From Sulfoacidibacillus ferrooxidans (GTDB lineage: Bacteria; Bacillota; Bacilli; Alicyclobacillales; SLC66): a stretch of DNA of 64,000 nucleotides. Positions 52,619-61,800 of the stretch are shown piece after piece (positions within the stretch are counted from its first letter, which is position 1; every line of letters starts with the position of its first letter). The notes beneath the pieces are model-generated. The model saw only the letters and a list, made by a program, of their open reading frames with translations, was not told the DNA's origin and did not search any database. The position numbers and the translations under genes were made by a program. The stretch lies in the NCBI RefSeq assembly GCF_022606465.1, contig NZ_JALBUF010000005.1, positions 152,607 to 216,606 of the forward strand, written 5' to 3'.

Positions 52619-53719
52619 CTACAATGATTGCAACAATGTCATTTCTGTAGCCAACATGTCAAACACTGTGCGTAATGCTTCTTTAGAAATATTATCGTAT
52701 TGGTCACCAATGCTTACTTCAAAGGAGCATTCATTATTGCTTATTTCATTAAGTTTACCTGTAAAGCCGATGCTTGTTAACGAGTATATTTTAATGAGTA
52801 GTGGTTCTATTTGCTCTCTTTTAAAGCCAAAATGAACATGAAACATATTGCTAACAGGTACTAAAGGCCGCGTAGATATACCGTGGCAATGATTAAAATA
52901 AGCAGCTAGTTCCTTTGCCCCTTCATAATACTGAGTCATCTTATGTACTCTCTGTTCAAAATAATGATCAGCACTAAGGATATAAGGGTAGAGACTGATG
53001 AGATCCCCACCGTGGCGACGCTTCCAAACTATGGATTGTGTGATAAAGGTTTGTTCACCTGCAAGTATGGCTCCGGCAATTCCGCCGATGCCTTTGTAAA
53101 ATGAAACATAGACACTATCAAAGAGATCACAAACTTCAGCGGCCGTCTTTTGATAATAAGGTAGGATTTCAAATAATCTTGCACCGTCTAAGTGAAGCTT
53201 GATTCCTTTTTGATGGCATAATGTAGAAATGGATTCAAGTGTTGTATAGTCGGGTAATTGTCCTCCAATCTCGCGTTGAGGTAGTTCAAGTAGTAGAGCA
53301 GTTACATCGTCCTCCATCTCTAAAACGTCATGTAAGTCGATCAATCTATCTTTATTAGCTAAAAGAACGGACTCAATGTTATGCAATGTTTTTAATCCGT
53401 TTTCCTCATGAATTTCCATGTGGCACAACGGATGATATGCAACTTTCTTACTCCCACTCATATCGCACCAAATTCGTAGTGCAATTTGCTGCGCCATAGT
53501 CCCTGAGGGGAAGAATACGGCAGCTTCTTTTCCTAAATAGGTAGCTATTTTGGTCTGGAAGTCTTCAATAATCGTTCCTTTTCCGTATATATCACTCTCG
53601 AGTTGACCGTCTAAATGACTCAATACATCTTGTAGTACTTGAATATTCCTCTTGCCGTGATGAGTTACCTGGTGTTGAGTTTGTTTAAATGCTTCTAGTA
53701 GGGAAAAATTAGATTCCAT
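52619..53719 (-). CDS. Threonine aldolase-like PLP-dependent enzyme
   Basis: 366 aa from ATG 53719 on the minus strand (TAAGGAG upstream); the frame runs on to 53782 without need. Fold-type I PLP enzyme of the beta-eliminating lyase/threonine aldolase family: FFPSGTMAQQIALRIWC (cofactor phosphate region), LLLELPQREIGGQLP, KLHLDGARLFE (Asp binding the PLP ring), and VYVSFYKGIGGIAGAIL with the Schiff-base lysine (about residue 212). It probably cleaves L-allo-threonine or a beta-hydroxy amino acid to glycine and an aldehyde. Single gene between tRNAs and a divergent epimerase. Confidence 0.85.
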   Translation of the reverse strand: MESNFSLLEAFKQTQHQVTHHGKRNIQVLQDVLSHLDGQLESDIYGKGTIIEDFQTKIATYLGKEAAVFFPSGTMAQQIALRIWCDMSGSKKVAYHPLCHMEIHEENGLKTLHNIESVLLANKDRLIDLHDVLEMEDDVTALLLELPQREIGGQLPDYTTLESISTLCHQKGIKLHLDGARLFEILPYYQKTAAEVCDLFDSVYVSFYKGIGGIAGAILAGEQTFITQSIVWKRRHGGDLISLYPYILSADHYFEQRVHKMTQYYEGAKELAAYFNHCHGISTRPLVPVSNMFHVHFGFKREQIEPLLIKIYSLTSIGFTGKLNEISNNECSFEVSIGDQYDNISKEALRTVFDMLATEMTLLQSL

Positions 53720-53939
53720 GATATTCTCCTTAGTAGCGTAGATACATGCGGTTGTTTCAAGGTTTGCATAATATGTATTCATTGATACCTTGTACTTCTT
53801 TCGACAAGTAGGGTTTCATTCCCTTCACGGCTAGCTGACATAGTGCTACATTCATCATCTCTGAAACACTCTTTCATTTGACGACATCTATCGAAAATGG
53901 TTTGATGAAATAGATAGGTAACAATCATGGAGGGGAATT

Positions 53940-54968
53940 ATGAGAGCGCTATTTATTGGAGGAACAGGGACGATTAGTTCTGCTATTACGAAGCAATTGT
54001 TAGCAAAAGGATGTGAACTGTATCTTTTAAATCGTGGGAATCGAAGTGATTCCGTGTCAGTTGGCAGCATTAACATGCAAGCTGATATTCACGATGAAGC
54101 AAGCGTATCGAAACTAATTGAAAATATGCAATTTGATGTGGTTGTGGATTTTATTGCATTTGAGACCGCTCATGTGGAAAGAGACTTCCGCTTGTTTCAT
54201 GGGAAGACGAAACAATTTATCTTTATCAGTTCCGCATCTGCATATCAGACCCCTTTGTCTGATTATAGAATTACAGAAGGAACGCCTTTATCCAATCCAT
54301 ATTGGCAATATTCGAGGAACAAAATTGCCTGTGAAGACTACTTGTTAAAACAGTATCGAGAGAACGGATTTCCGATTACAATTGTACGGCCAAGCCATAC
54401 CTATGATGATCGTTCCATTCCGCTTGGCGTTCATGGCAAACGGGGATCTTGGCAGGTAGCGAAACGAATGCTAGAGGGCAAACCTGTCATCATTCATGGC
54501 GATGGAACTTCATTGTGGACCATGACACACAATAGTGACTTTGCTAAAGGTTTTATTGGATTGATGGGCAACAGCCATGCCATCGGCGAATCAGTTCACA
54601 TCACGTCTGATGAAACGTTGACGTGGAATCAAATATACGAAATCATTGCCGATGCCCTTGGCGTGAAATTGAATGCAGTTCATGTCCCATCGGAATTTTT
54701 GGCTGGCTGCAGCCCAGTAGACTTTAGTGGTACGTTGCTTGGTGATAAGGCGAATTCTGTGGTTTTTGATCTTTCTAAGTTGAAGAGACTTGTTCCACAG
54801 TTTGTCGCAACAACTCGATTCAATCAAGGGATAAACCAAACGGTTGCCAACATCCTGGCCCATCCTGAGTACCAAGTCGAGGATGATGCGTTTGATATGT
54901 GGTGTGATGATGTCATCCAAGCTATGAATCATGCGCTTTCATCGATACGCGATAACAATCGCAGTTGA
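53940..54968 (+). CDS. NAD-dependent epimerase/dehydratase (extended SDR)
   Basis: 342 aa, ATG 53940 after GGAGGGG. Rossmann motif FIGGTGTISSAI (residues 5-16; GxxGxxS variant of GxxGxxG), FISSASAYQTP, catalytic YxxxK in YSRNKIACED (about 122-126), then VRPSHTYD and a substrate domain with HGDGTSLWTMTHNSDFAKGFIG. Resembles isoflavone-reductase/UDP-sugar-epimerase-like SDRs. The substrate is unknown. It ends in a strong terminator and converges on the MFS gene. Confidence 0.85.
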   Translation: MRALFIGGTGTISSAITKQLLAKGCELYLLNRGNRSDSVSVGSINMQADIHDEASVSKLIENMQFDVVVDFIAFETAHVERDFRLFHGKTKQFIFISSASAYQTPLSDYRITEGTPLSNPYWQYSRNKIACEDYLLKQYRENGFPITIVRPSHTYDDRSIPLGVHGKRGSWQVAKRMLEGKPVIIHGDGTSLWTMTHNSDFAKGFIGLMGNSHAIGESVHITSDETLTWNQIYEIIADALGVKLNAVHVPSEFLAGCSPVDFSGTLLGDKANSVVFDLSKLKRLVPQFVATTRFNQGINQTVANILAHPEYQVEDDAFDMWCDDVIQAMNHALSSIRDNNRS

Positions 54969-54999
54969 GGACGATCGGTATGATGTTGATCTGAATCAT

Positions 55000-55035
55000 C
55001 GCCGCAGAGACACTGGGTCTCTAGCGGCGTTTTTT
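55000..55035 (+). terminator. Rho-independent terminator after the SDR gene
   Basis: Stem CGCCGC-AGAGAC / GTCTCT-A-GCGGCG with one bulged A and loop ACTGG, followed by TTTTTT. Confidence 0.92.
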
Positions 55036-55042
55036 ATGCATG

Positions 55043-56335
55043 TCATGTTTGGGAAGATGTAGTCGTGGGAATGTTGTCTGTGAATGGATCACGCGGCTGA
55101 AAGCGGGGCAGTTGGTTGGCGACGATCCTAAGTAGCATGATACCGGTGAAGCCGAACAGTGCAGTAATGCCAACCATAGTCCAATGTGGAACTATGGCGC
55201 CAAGGACAACGGCGAGTGATGCGACAAGCCGCGCTGCAGTAAAGGACACACCATTCATCGCGGCGTAAGAGCTACGCATTTCTTCTGGTGCGAGTTCGCC
55301 CAAGTATGCTTGTCGAATGGGCGTGTTGATCACTTCTCCAATGGTAGCCACAAGCATCGTGCCAAGGAGAATATATGGATTGGTGAAGACAACCATCAGG
55401 ACATAGCCAATGGCGTTTAGTGCGAGTCCGGCGAAAAGTGTACGCCGTCTGTCTCGTCTTGTTACAAAGCGGATGGCTAAAGTGGCAAGTAAGACAACAA
55501 GGATGGTATTTTCGGTTTGAAGCAGTCCAACCATTTTCAGGCCATCTACGCGCAAGGAGATATGGTGCAGAGTCGTGATGGTTGTTGTTGTCATGTTTTT
55601 AGCTAGATGTATACCGATGTAGTTGTTCAATTGAGCTTCGAGCGTTGCCGCGCATAGTCCACCAATCAGATAGAGCACAAAGCGTCGGTCGTTAAATACG
55701 CGACGGTAGACATGGAATAAAGATGTTGCGTGAACAGGATGGGTTAATGAATGTGCGTCCGTCACTGGGTGCGTTTCTTGAATGAAGAAGATCGTAGTGA
55801 AAAGGGTGATGAGAATCGCTACACCGGTTATAGTGAATAGGAGCATCCTATGCCCTTCGAAAAGAAAAGCTCCCACGCTCGATCCAATCGCAAGAGTCAA
55901 ATTGTACATCCAATAGAACATGCCGTAAACGACAGGTCGGTCAGCAACATCGGTGACGTCAAGAAGCATGGCGTCATCCGCAGGAACATATAGACCGAAG
56001 CAAATGGTGCTTGTTAGGAACGCCATAAACGTTGCCCAAGGCGAACTCCACCAGGGGCTATTGGCCGCGGCCATCAGTACATACGAGGCGAAGAAAACCA
56101 CTTCGCCAAAGAGCATAATGGGTCTGCGTCCAATTTTGTCGCAATAGTACCCACTGACAAAACTGGCTAGGAGACTACCCATAGTTGCGATCGCCAGTAG
56201 TAGACCAGCAACTGCTTCTCCGATGGTGCTGGCAAAGTAGATGGCCATGAATGGCATGGTTGTCGCTTGTGCGATACTGAATAGGAAACCGACAAACAGG
56301 CGAATTTTTATATTTCTGTGCAAAGTTCTAAACAT
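55043..56335 (-). CDS. MFS multidrug-type efflux transporter
   Basis: 430 aa from ATG 56335 (GGAGAGA upstream on the minus strand). About twelve membrane helices with a central loop near residue 200. MFS motif A is present as SGYYCDKIGRRPIM (about residues 60-73), and a second copy-like region TRRDRRRTLFAG lies at about 292, so a proton-driven exporter is likely. Substrate not inferable. Expression is probably controlled by the leader peptide and terminator at 56378-56545. Confidence 0.85.
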   Translation of the reverse strand: MFRTLHRNIKIRLFVGFLFSIAQATTMPFMAIYFASTIGEAVAGLLLAIATMGSLLASFVSGYYCDKIGRRPIMLFGEVVFFASYVLMAAANSPWWSSPWATFMAFLTSTICFGLYVPADDAMLLDVTDVADRPVVYGMFYWMYNLTLAIGSSVGAFLFEGHRMLLFTITGVAILITLFTTIFFIQETHPVTDAHSLTHPVHATSLFHVYRRVFNDRRFVLYLIGGLCAATLEAQLNNYIGIHLAKNMTTTTITTLHHISLRVDGLKMVGLLQTENTILVVLLATLAIRFVTRRDRRRTLFAGLALNAIGYVLMVVFTNPYILLGTMLVATIGEVINTPIRQAYLGELAPEEMRSSYAAMNGVSFTAARLVASLAVVLGAIVPHWTMVGITALFGFTGIMLLRIVANQLPRFQPRDPFTDNIPTTTSSQT

Positions 56336-56377
56336 AGGTGTCTCTCCTCGGACCCGCGCGGATCCGGGGCAGCGTAC

Positions 56378-56405
56378 AAAAAAGTCGCAGGGATGTCCCT
56401 GCGAC
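56378..56405 (-). terminator. Intrinsic terminator inside the MFS leader (attenuator)
   Basis: On the minus strand a perfect 9-bp G/C-rich stem, GTCGCAGGG / CCCTGCGAC (56397-56405 and 56384-56392), is followed by six T (complement of 56378-56383). It lies between the leader peptide and the MFS start codon, so it must be bypassed for expression. Confidence 0.9.
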
Positions 56406-56415
56406 CTGAACTATA

Positions 56416-56461
56416 AGCCGGAGGGACGATTGCCCCACGGCTGGTCGGTAAGAGTTTACCG
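56416..56461 (-). promoter_or_regulatory. Competing hairpins of the MFS attenuator
   Basis: Two hairpins between leader peptide and terminator. CGGTAA/TTACCG (56446-56461) contains the leader stop codon. AGCCG-TGGGG/TCCC-CGGCT (56416-56442) holds GTCCCT (complement of 56422-56427), which can alternatively pair with AGGGAC of the terminator 5' arm (complement of 56395-56400). This is the layout of a switch between terminator and antiterminator. The pairing scheme is inference. Confidence 0.6.
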
Positions 56462-56545
56462 TGTCAACTGCAACCGGATGGCGCGGGCAAATGAATGCAC
56501 AAACAATACTTGTGTTTTTTGAGAAATCGTTTGTAAGTCACGCAT
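56456..56545 (-). CDS. 29-aa leader peptide of the MFS gene
   Basis: ATG 56545 to TAA 56456 on the minus strand, preceded by GGAAAGGAG and GAGGG. The peptide begins MRDLQTISQKTQVLF and ends SFARAIRLQLTR; the C-terminal half is basic with Arg at spaced positions, as in some macrolide-sensing arrest peptides, but no exact arrest motif is certain. It is followed directly by hairpins and a terminator, so it probably senses ribosome stalling rather than acting as a protein. Confidence 0.65.
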   Translation of the reverse strand: MRDLQTISQKTQVLFVHSFARAIRLQLTR

Positions 56546-56583
56546 TTTGCCCTCGCTCCTTTCCAAAATGATCTACTTTAGAG

Positions 56584-56612
56584 AGTATATCTGATTTTAT
56601 ATGGGTGAGCAA
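56584..56612 (-). promoter_or_regulatory. Promoter of the leader peptide-MFS unit
   Basis: On the minus strand TTGCTC (56612-56607), 17-nt spacer, TATACT (56589-56584), about 30 bp before the leader peptide ribosome binding site. Confidence 0.6.
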
Positions 56613-56653
56613 TGAGATTATAGGAGTCGTTGCCTCGTTCATGGTAACTTACG

Positions 56654-56682
56654 TTGCATCTTTGCAAGATGTCTCGTATAAT
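56654..56682 (+). promoter_or_regulatory. Promoter of dabB-dabA with an internal palindrome
   Basis: TTGCAT (56654-56659), 17-nt spacer, perfect TATAAT (56677-56682). The spacer and -35 end hold the palindrome CATCTTTGCAAGATG (56657-56671), a possible operator. The rest of the gap to 56893 (a leader of about 205 nt) shows no clear gene. Confidence 0.6.
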
Positions 56683-56893
56683 AAATTGGAATTATAAATC
56701 ACGATATAAATGTCGTATGTTTATCTGAAACGATAGTAGGTATATGATGAAAACTTTTTAGCGAACTTCGTTACCTTGATGTCACAACCATTTTCGGAGT
56801 AATTGTAGTCTTAGTGACAATCAGTTATGAAAAGCGACTAGTCCTTGGTTTGGTGCTCCACAGTTAATAGCAAATAGATAAGGGGTTATTACT

Positions 56894-58555
56894 ATGCAAG
56901 CTGTTCCCACTATGATAACAGCCATACTCATGCTGGTATCGCCTTGGCCACTTTTCATGGTTGGTCTTGTGGTTGGAATTGGTGCTGACCGCCACGTCCG
57001 TCTGATGAGAAGATGGACAAGGGGTGCCGCGTGGTTCGCTTTGGTGTGTGCGTTTTTGGCGGCAGTGACCTATTCATTGGGAAAGAATCAATCCGTAACT
57101 TTTTTCTCTATGAAGATGCCAGCGAGTATGGGTCAACTAGCGATTAGCGTCGACGTCAACGATTTGACGGTGATTATGCTTTTGCTTGTTTCCTTTGTCG
57201 GCCTGATTGTCGCTCGATATTCGTATACCTATATGGATGGCGATACACATGAAGGGCGTTTCCACCGGTGGCTGAGTCTCACGTTGGGGGCATTTTTAAC
57301 ACTGATTCTTTCAGGTAATATATGGGGTTTTTGGATCTCCTGGGTTGTCACGAGTCTGTTTCTGCACGCGTTGCTGGCATTTTATGGAGAACGCCCTATC
57401 GCGGTGCTTGCCGCTCGTAAGAAATACCTGCTTCACCGGATTGCGGATGCAAGCCTTGGCGTAGGCTTCATGCTCATCATTCGGACACTTCATACGTCGC
57501 AATTCGCCAGCATCGCACAGGCACTCGCAGCAACTCACGGACAGCTACCGGAAACCTTGCAGATCGCAAGTGGTCTTATCGTTTTGAGTGCAGTCCTAAA
57601 GAGTGCGCAATTTCCATTTCACGGCTGGCTTATTCAGGTCATGGAAGCACCGACACCAGTATCAGCGTTATTACATGCTGGCATCATTTACACTGGTGCA
57701 TTTTTGATTCTGCGCATGATTCCTATCATATCACGGGTGAGATGGGCAGGGGATGAACTGATTCTAGTGGGATTGATCTCCATAATGGTTGCTTCTCTCA
57801 TGATGATGACGTCAACCAATATTAAGGGGTCACTTGCCTATTCAACCAGCGCGCAGATGGGTTTCATGCTGATGGAATGTGGTCTTGGTCTGTATAGCCT
57901 TGCGGTCCTGCATATTGTCTCGCATTCAGTCTACAAGGCGCATGCTTTCTTATCGTCTGGCAGCGTGGTCGATTATTATCGATCACCTAAGTTACCTGCG
58001 ATATCCCGCTTTGCGACAGTATGGCAAGTGATTCAAAGTCTTGCAGTTTCAACGCCGTTAGCCATAGCTATAGGATCAATTTTTGGAATGCCATTGCTAG
58101 AACAACCTGCGCTGATTGTCATGGGATTCATTTTGACCGTGGCCATCTCTCAATTGCTGTTGCAAGCTTTGAATATAGATGAATTTGGGAAAAGCAAATT
58201 ACTATTGACAATGATCGGTCTCAGTACACTAGTTTCCCTTGCCTATTTTGGCCTTGATTCGCTGTCTACAACAGTGCTTAGTGGGAGCTTGCCTACCGCC
58301 AAAGAAGCAGTAGGCGTCTTACAGGACGCACTCTTAGGACTGATTATCGCTGTATTTATGGGCCTCTTACTTATCCAGCAGATGCTACCTAGGATGATGA
58401 ATCATCCATTTTGGCAGGCAACTTATGTGCATCTCTACAACGACCTCTATATTGATATGTTCATTACACGGATGGTACGGAGTTTCTGGCCAGTCCGCAC
58501 GTCCGCACCATTTCAGGCTACAAGCAAAGGTCGTGCACAGGAGGTGAAATCATGA
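56894..58555 (+). CDS. dabB: Inorganic carbon transporter subunit DabB (NuoL-like)
   Basis: 553 aa, ATG 56894 after AAGGGGTTA. A polytopic proton-channel subunit of the NuoL/Mrp antiporter family (proton_antipo_M core: FHGWLIQVMEAPTPVSALLHAGIIYTGAFLILRM region with conserved Lys and His, about 237-276; STSAQMGFMLMECGLG). Its gene pairing with dabA identifies it as DabB rather than a complex I subunit: it couples ion flow to CO2 capture by DabA. The stop overlaps the dabA start by 4 bp. Confidence 0.9.
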   Translation: MQAVPTMITAILMLVSPWPLFMVGLVVGIGADRHVRLMRRWTRGAAWFALVCAFLAAVTYSLGKNQSVTFFSMKMPASMGQLAISVDVNDLTVIMLLLVSFVGLIVARYSYTYMDGDTHEGRFHRWLSLTLGAFLTLILSGNIWGFWISWVVTSLFLHALLAFYGERPIAVLAARKKYLLHRIADASLGVGFMLIIRTLHTSQFASIAQALAATHGQLPETLQIASGLIVLSAVLKSAQFPFHGWLIQVMEAPTPVSALLHAGIIYTGAFLILRMIPIISRVRWAGDELILVGLISIMVASLMMMTSTNIKGSLAYSTSAQMGFMLMECGLGLYSLAVLHIVSHSVYKAHAFLSSGSVVDYYRSPKLPAISRFATVWQVIQSLAVSTPLAIAIGSIFGMPLLEQPALIVMGFILTVAISQLLLQALNIDEFGKSKLLLTMIGLSTLVSLAYFGLDSLSTTVLSGSLPTAKEAVGVLQDALLGLIIAVFMGLLLIQQMLPRMMNHPFWQATYVHLYNDLYIDMFITRMVRSFWPVRTSAPFQATSKGRAQEVKS

Positions 58556-61044
58556 ACGTGATGAACGCACAGGGAACCAATCTGATGAATAAGGTGGAGG
58601 CGGTCTGCCAACGGATCGCACCTTTGTGGCCGGCCAAACATTTTGTGGCTGTTAACCCTTATGTTGGACTAAGTGATCAATCGTTTTGGCAGGCACACAA
58701 AACACTTGAGCGAATGACTGGTGTAGGATTGTGTATGCCCCGTGCTTATTACATCGAGCAGATGGCGAACGGGCGTATCACAAGCGCCGATTTGGCGGCG
58801 GCGCTACAGGAATTAGGAAGCTCATGGGACGTCTTAGACTTTGAGCAGGTACTTGCTCATGAGACCCCACTGTCGGTGTCGCCACTCTCTCTTCTTACGG
58901 ACGTGCTCAAAGAATTGGACGAGCAAGACTGGTCAAATTTTGTCGTCGATCGAATCAGTCAATATTGTGCCGCCTATTTTGACGAGGGGCAAGCGCTGTG
59001 GTCCATGCCTTGGCGTGACAAGTCGCTTTATAGCGGCTGGCTAGAATTTATGCGCATCGATAAGAGTCCCTGGACGATGGGCGTACGAGGTATGGGCGAT
59101 GCGACGAAGGCTTTGCCGGATACCGCACAAGGCACCATTGTTTGGGCGTTGCAAGAACTCGCCATACCGCCTTTTGCAATCGATGATTATCTATATGCGA
59201 CGTTATTAAGCGTAGGCGGTTGGGCGGGATGGACTCGCTACTTAAGCTGGCAGGCGGAACTTAAAAAAAGTCACGACGAATCGATACGCGATTTGCTTGC
59301 CATACGTCTTGCGTGGGACGCCTTGCTTTATAAGTTGTGCTACAGTGAAGCGCTTAAGACGCATTGGCATCAGGCAATAGAGGCGACCACAAGGCCTGTA
59401 GGTCATGATGAAGATGTCGGGAACCAGATTGATGCTGTGTTACAAACAGCATTTGAGGCAGGCTATCGAAGACAATTGGCGGCGTCATTGATCGTTGCTG
59501 ACGGTACATCGCAAAGGAACGGGCGAGCCGACGTGCAGGCGGTATTTTGTATTGACGTGCGGTCGGAGGTGTACCGACGCGCATTTGAAACGGTTGCCCC
59601 AAGAGTTGAAACACTCGGTTTCGCTGGATTTTTTGGTATCATGATGGAATATGTTCCTTTTGGAGCTGTTGAGGGCCATAGACATCTTCCCATATTGTTC
59701 AATCCCGCCTATCGTATCTGCGAGCGACTAGATAGTGCAGATGAGCGGGAGACGAATAAACTGATTGATCAGCGTCACACACGATTACGCGTGGCCAGTG
59801 CCTGGAAAACCTTTAAAACCTCAGCGTCATCCTGTTTTTCGTTCGTCGAGGCAGTTGGTTTATTGTCTGCCACGAAGCTCGTAAGTGACAGCATGGGATG
59901 GACCCGCCCAGTACCGAACCCAGATCACAAGGGTCTACATGCTGGAGTGTATGATCGTTTAGGCCCAGGGCTGACAACTGAGGCAGTGGGGTCAAGAACG
60001 TGCTCAGATGGCAGTTCAACGGGGATTCCCGAGTCTGATCGCCCTGCAGTGGCGGAGTTGGTCTTGCGGAATATGGGGATGATCCGAGACTTTGCACGGT
60101 TGGTGTTGTTTGTTGGGCATGGTAGTACCACCGTTAACAACCCACAGGCTACTGGACTTGATTGTGGCGCCTGCGCTGGTCAGTCAGGGGAGGCCAGTGC
60201 TCGTATCGCAGTCGCATTGCTAAATGATCCATTGACTCGTCGCGGTCTTTCGCAAAGGGGTATCGAAATTCCTGCAGACACATATTTCATAGCTGGTTTG
60301 CATGATACAACCACTGATGAGCTATTTTTGTTTAACACCGAGCATGCGCCGTCTTCGCACACTCAGGATTTGGTTCAATTACGCCAGTGGTTGGAAGCTG
60401 CAGGACAGATGACCCGTATGGAGCGTGCAACTCTTTTGGGAATTGGCGATTTGCCTATGCCGACGATCCGCGCGGATATGCGTAGACGCACTCGCGACTG
60501 GGCGCAGTTGCGCCCAGAATGGGCATTGGCCGGTAATGCCGCTTTTATAGCAGCTCCGCGAATCCGCACTGCGCACTGCGATCTGGCTGGCCGCGTGTTT
60601 TTGCATGAGTACAATTGGCACAACGACGTCAACTTTGAGACATTACAACTGATTATGACTGCACCTATGATTGTGGCCAACTGGATCAATATGCAATACT
60701 ACGGTTCAATGGTCGATAATATCCAATTCGGCAGTGGTAACAAGGTCCTGCACAACGTGGTGGGAGGTTCGATCGGCGTACTTGAAGGCAATGGCGGAGA
60801 CTTGAGAGTAGGCTTGGCTTTACAGTCTCTGCACGACGGCGCACGGTGGGTGCACGAGCCAATTCGTCTCCAGGTGTTGATCGAGGCGCCGCAGTGTGCC
60901 ATTGATGTCGTGATAGATAACCATGAGATGGTTAGGGAATTGGTTGAGAATGCATGGATACACCTTTTCCAGATTGACGAAAATGGTAACCTGAATCGTC
61001 GTGGTATCGATAAACAGTGGCGTCGCTACTACGTGACCGAATGA
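58552..61044 (+). CDS. dabA: Inorganic carbon transporter subunit DabA (DUF2309)
   Basis: 830 aa, ATG 58552 overlapping dabB. DabA is a beta-carbonic-anhydrase-like zinc protein that hydrates CO2 to bicarbonate on the cytoplasmic side with DabB, accumulating inorganic carbon. The expected active-site residues are present: Cys333 and Asp335 in VFCIDVRSE, His523 in FVGHGSTT, Cys538 in GLDCGACAG, at the spacing of characterised DabA. FVAVNPYVGL and LPAKHF-like PAKHFVAVNP at the start are typical. The pair supports carbon fixation or anaplerotic carboxylation at low CO2. Confidence 0.93.
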   Translation: MNVMNAQGTNLMNKVEAVCQRIAPLWPAKHFVAVNPYVGLSDQSFWQAHKTLERMTGVGLCMPRAYYIEQMANGRITSADLAAALQELGSSWDVLDFEQVLAHETPLSVSPLSLLTDVLKELDEQDWSNFVVDRISQYCAAYFDEGQALWSMPWRDKSLYSGWLEFMRIDKSPWTMGVRGMGDATKALPDTAQGTIVWALQELAIPPFAIDDYLYATLLSVGGWAGWTRYLSWQAELKKSHDESIRDLLAIRLAWDALLYKLCYSEALKTHWHQAIEATTRPVGHDEDVGNQIDAVLQTAFEAGYRRQLAASLIVADGTSQRNGRADVQAVFCIDVRSEVYRRAFETVAPRVETLGFAGFFGIMMEYVPFGAVEGHRHLPILFNPAYRICERLDSADERETNKLIDQRHTRLRVASAWKTFKTSASSCFSFVEAVGLLSATKLVSDSMGWTRPVPNPDHKGLHAGVYDRLGPGLTTEAVGSRTCSDGSSTGIPESDRPAVAELVLRNMGMIRDFARLVLFVGHGSTTVNNPQATGLDCGACAGQSGEASARIAVALLNDPLTRRGLSQRGIEIPADTYFIAGLHDTTTDELFLFNTEHAPSSHTQDLVQLRQWLEAAGQMTRMERATLLGIGDLPMPTIRADMRRRTRDWAQLRPEWALAGNAAFIAAPRIRTAHCDLAGRVFLHEYNWHNDVNFETLQLIMTAPMIVANWINMQYYGSMVDNIQFGSGNKVLHNVVGGSIGVLEGNGGDLRVGLALQSLHDGARWVHEPIRLQVLIEAPQCAIDVVIDNHEMVRELVENAWIHLFQIDENGNLNRRGIDKQWRRYYVTE

Positions 61045-61051
61045 AGCTTGT

Positions 61052-61092
61052 AAAAGCTCCTAGCGCTATCCATGCGGTGCTGGGAGTTTTTA
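61052..61092 (+). terminator. Rho-independent terminator after dabA
   Basis: Stem CTCCTAGC / GCTGGGAG (one G-U) extended by AAAAG / TTTTT, loop of 14 nt with a smaller internal pairing, followed by TTTTTA. Confidence 0.75.
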
Positions 61093-61202
61093 CATGATAC
61101 CGTGCAGCTCGTAGTTTCACCTATCACATCGAGCGCGAAACCCTAGATTGGTATATCATAAAATGGGAGTTATCATGTAAGTAGATTGTGGAGGCAGTTG
61201 CT

Positions 61203-61484
61203 ATGTCAGAGTGGACGTTTCTCACTAATCACGCTCAGGTTTTGCTATGTATTTTTCGTAATGGTCGTTTAACGGCTAGGGAAATTGCTGAGATTGTAGG
61301 CATCACTGAGCGGGCGGTGCAACGTATTCTTGATGATCTAGAGAATGCTGGATACATTAGTCGCTTTCGGGACGGCCGAAAGAACCGTTATGAAATTCAC
61401 CAGGAACTGCCTATGCGTCACCCTGCGCAGCGTGGACGCGCCATCAAGGACATTCTTGAATTGCTCACGATGCCGTATCTATAA
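61203..61484 (+). CDS. Small winged-helix transcription regulator
   Basis: 93 aa from ATG 61203 with GTGGAGGCAG just upstream (GTG 61188 overlaps it). Winged HTH of the MarR/ArsR/DeoR kind: ILCIF-like LLCIFRNGRLTAREIAEIVGI (helices 1-2), TERAVQRILDDLENAGYI (recognition helix) and the wing SRFRDGRKNRYEI. There is no effector domain beyond about 20 residues. It sits 158 bp after dabA, separated by a terminator, so control of dabBA is a possibility rather than a deduction. Confidence 0.8.
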   Translation: MSEWTFLTNHAQVLLCIFRNGRLTAREIAEIVGITERAVQRILDDLENAGYISRFRDGRKNRYEIHQELPMRHPAQRGRAIKDILELLTMPYL

Positions 61485-61487
61485 ATA

Positions 61488-61643
61488 ATGACTATAAATA
61501 TTCGTTTATTGGATGAATCCGACGCGCAGATGTATCAGGTTGCTCGGTTGCCAGCATGAAAGAACGATCCAAATTCATTTGGATCAAGATATGAACAAAA
61601 AGCAGTACAACCTATGGAGCAGTTTGCAGAAATGAAGATTTGA
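61488..61643 (+). pseudogene. Broken GNAT acetyltransferase
   Basis: From ATG 61488 the frame reads like a GNAT N-terminus (TINIRLLDESDAQMYQVARL), then hits an in-frame TGA at 61557-61559 and continues in the same frame as KNDPNSFGSRYEQKAVQPME, the usual next segment of such proteins, before a second TGA at 61641. No acetyl-CoA binding motif follows. It is a nonsense-mutated, 3'-truncated remnant. The rest of the gap to 61800 shows no intact gene. Confidence 0.65.
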
Positions 61644-61800
61644 TGATCGTATCATTAGTCAACTTACCATGGCCTGGGACGAAATCCGTGAAGGATAGTA
61701 CGCGTTCAGTTCATGAATATGCATCAGTGACAAGCTTGTGCCTCTTGAGCTGTTGGTCAAAAAAGTTGAGAGTGATTCAAGAAAAATAGGGGAGTTAAGT

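Noticed and set aside
56336..56545. T-box or metabolite riboswitch in front of the MFS gene
   Set aside because: No T-box AGGGTGGNACCGCG motif or known riboswitch core is visible, while a good ribosome binding site and short ORF are. A riboswitch is not fully excluded.
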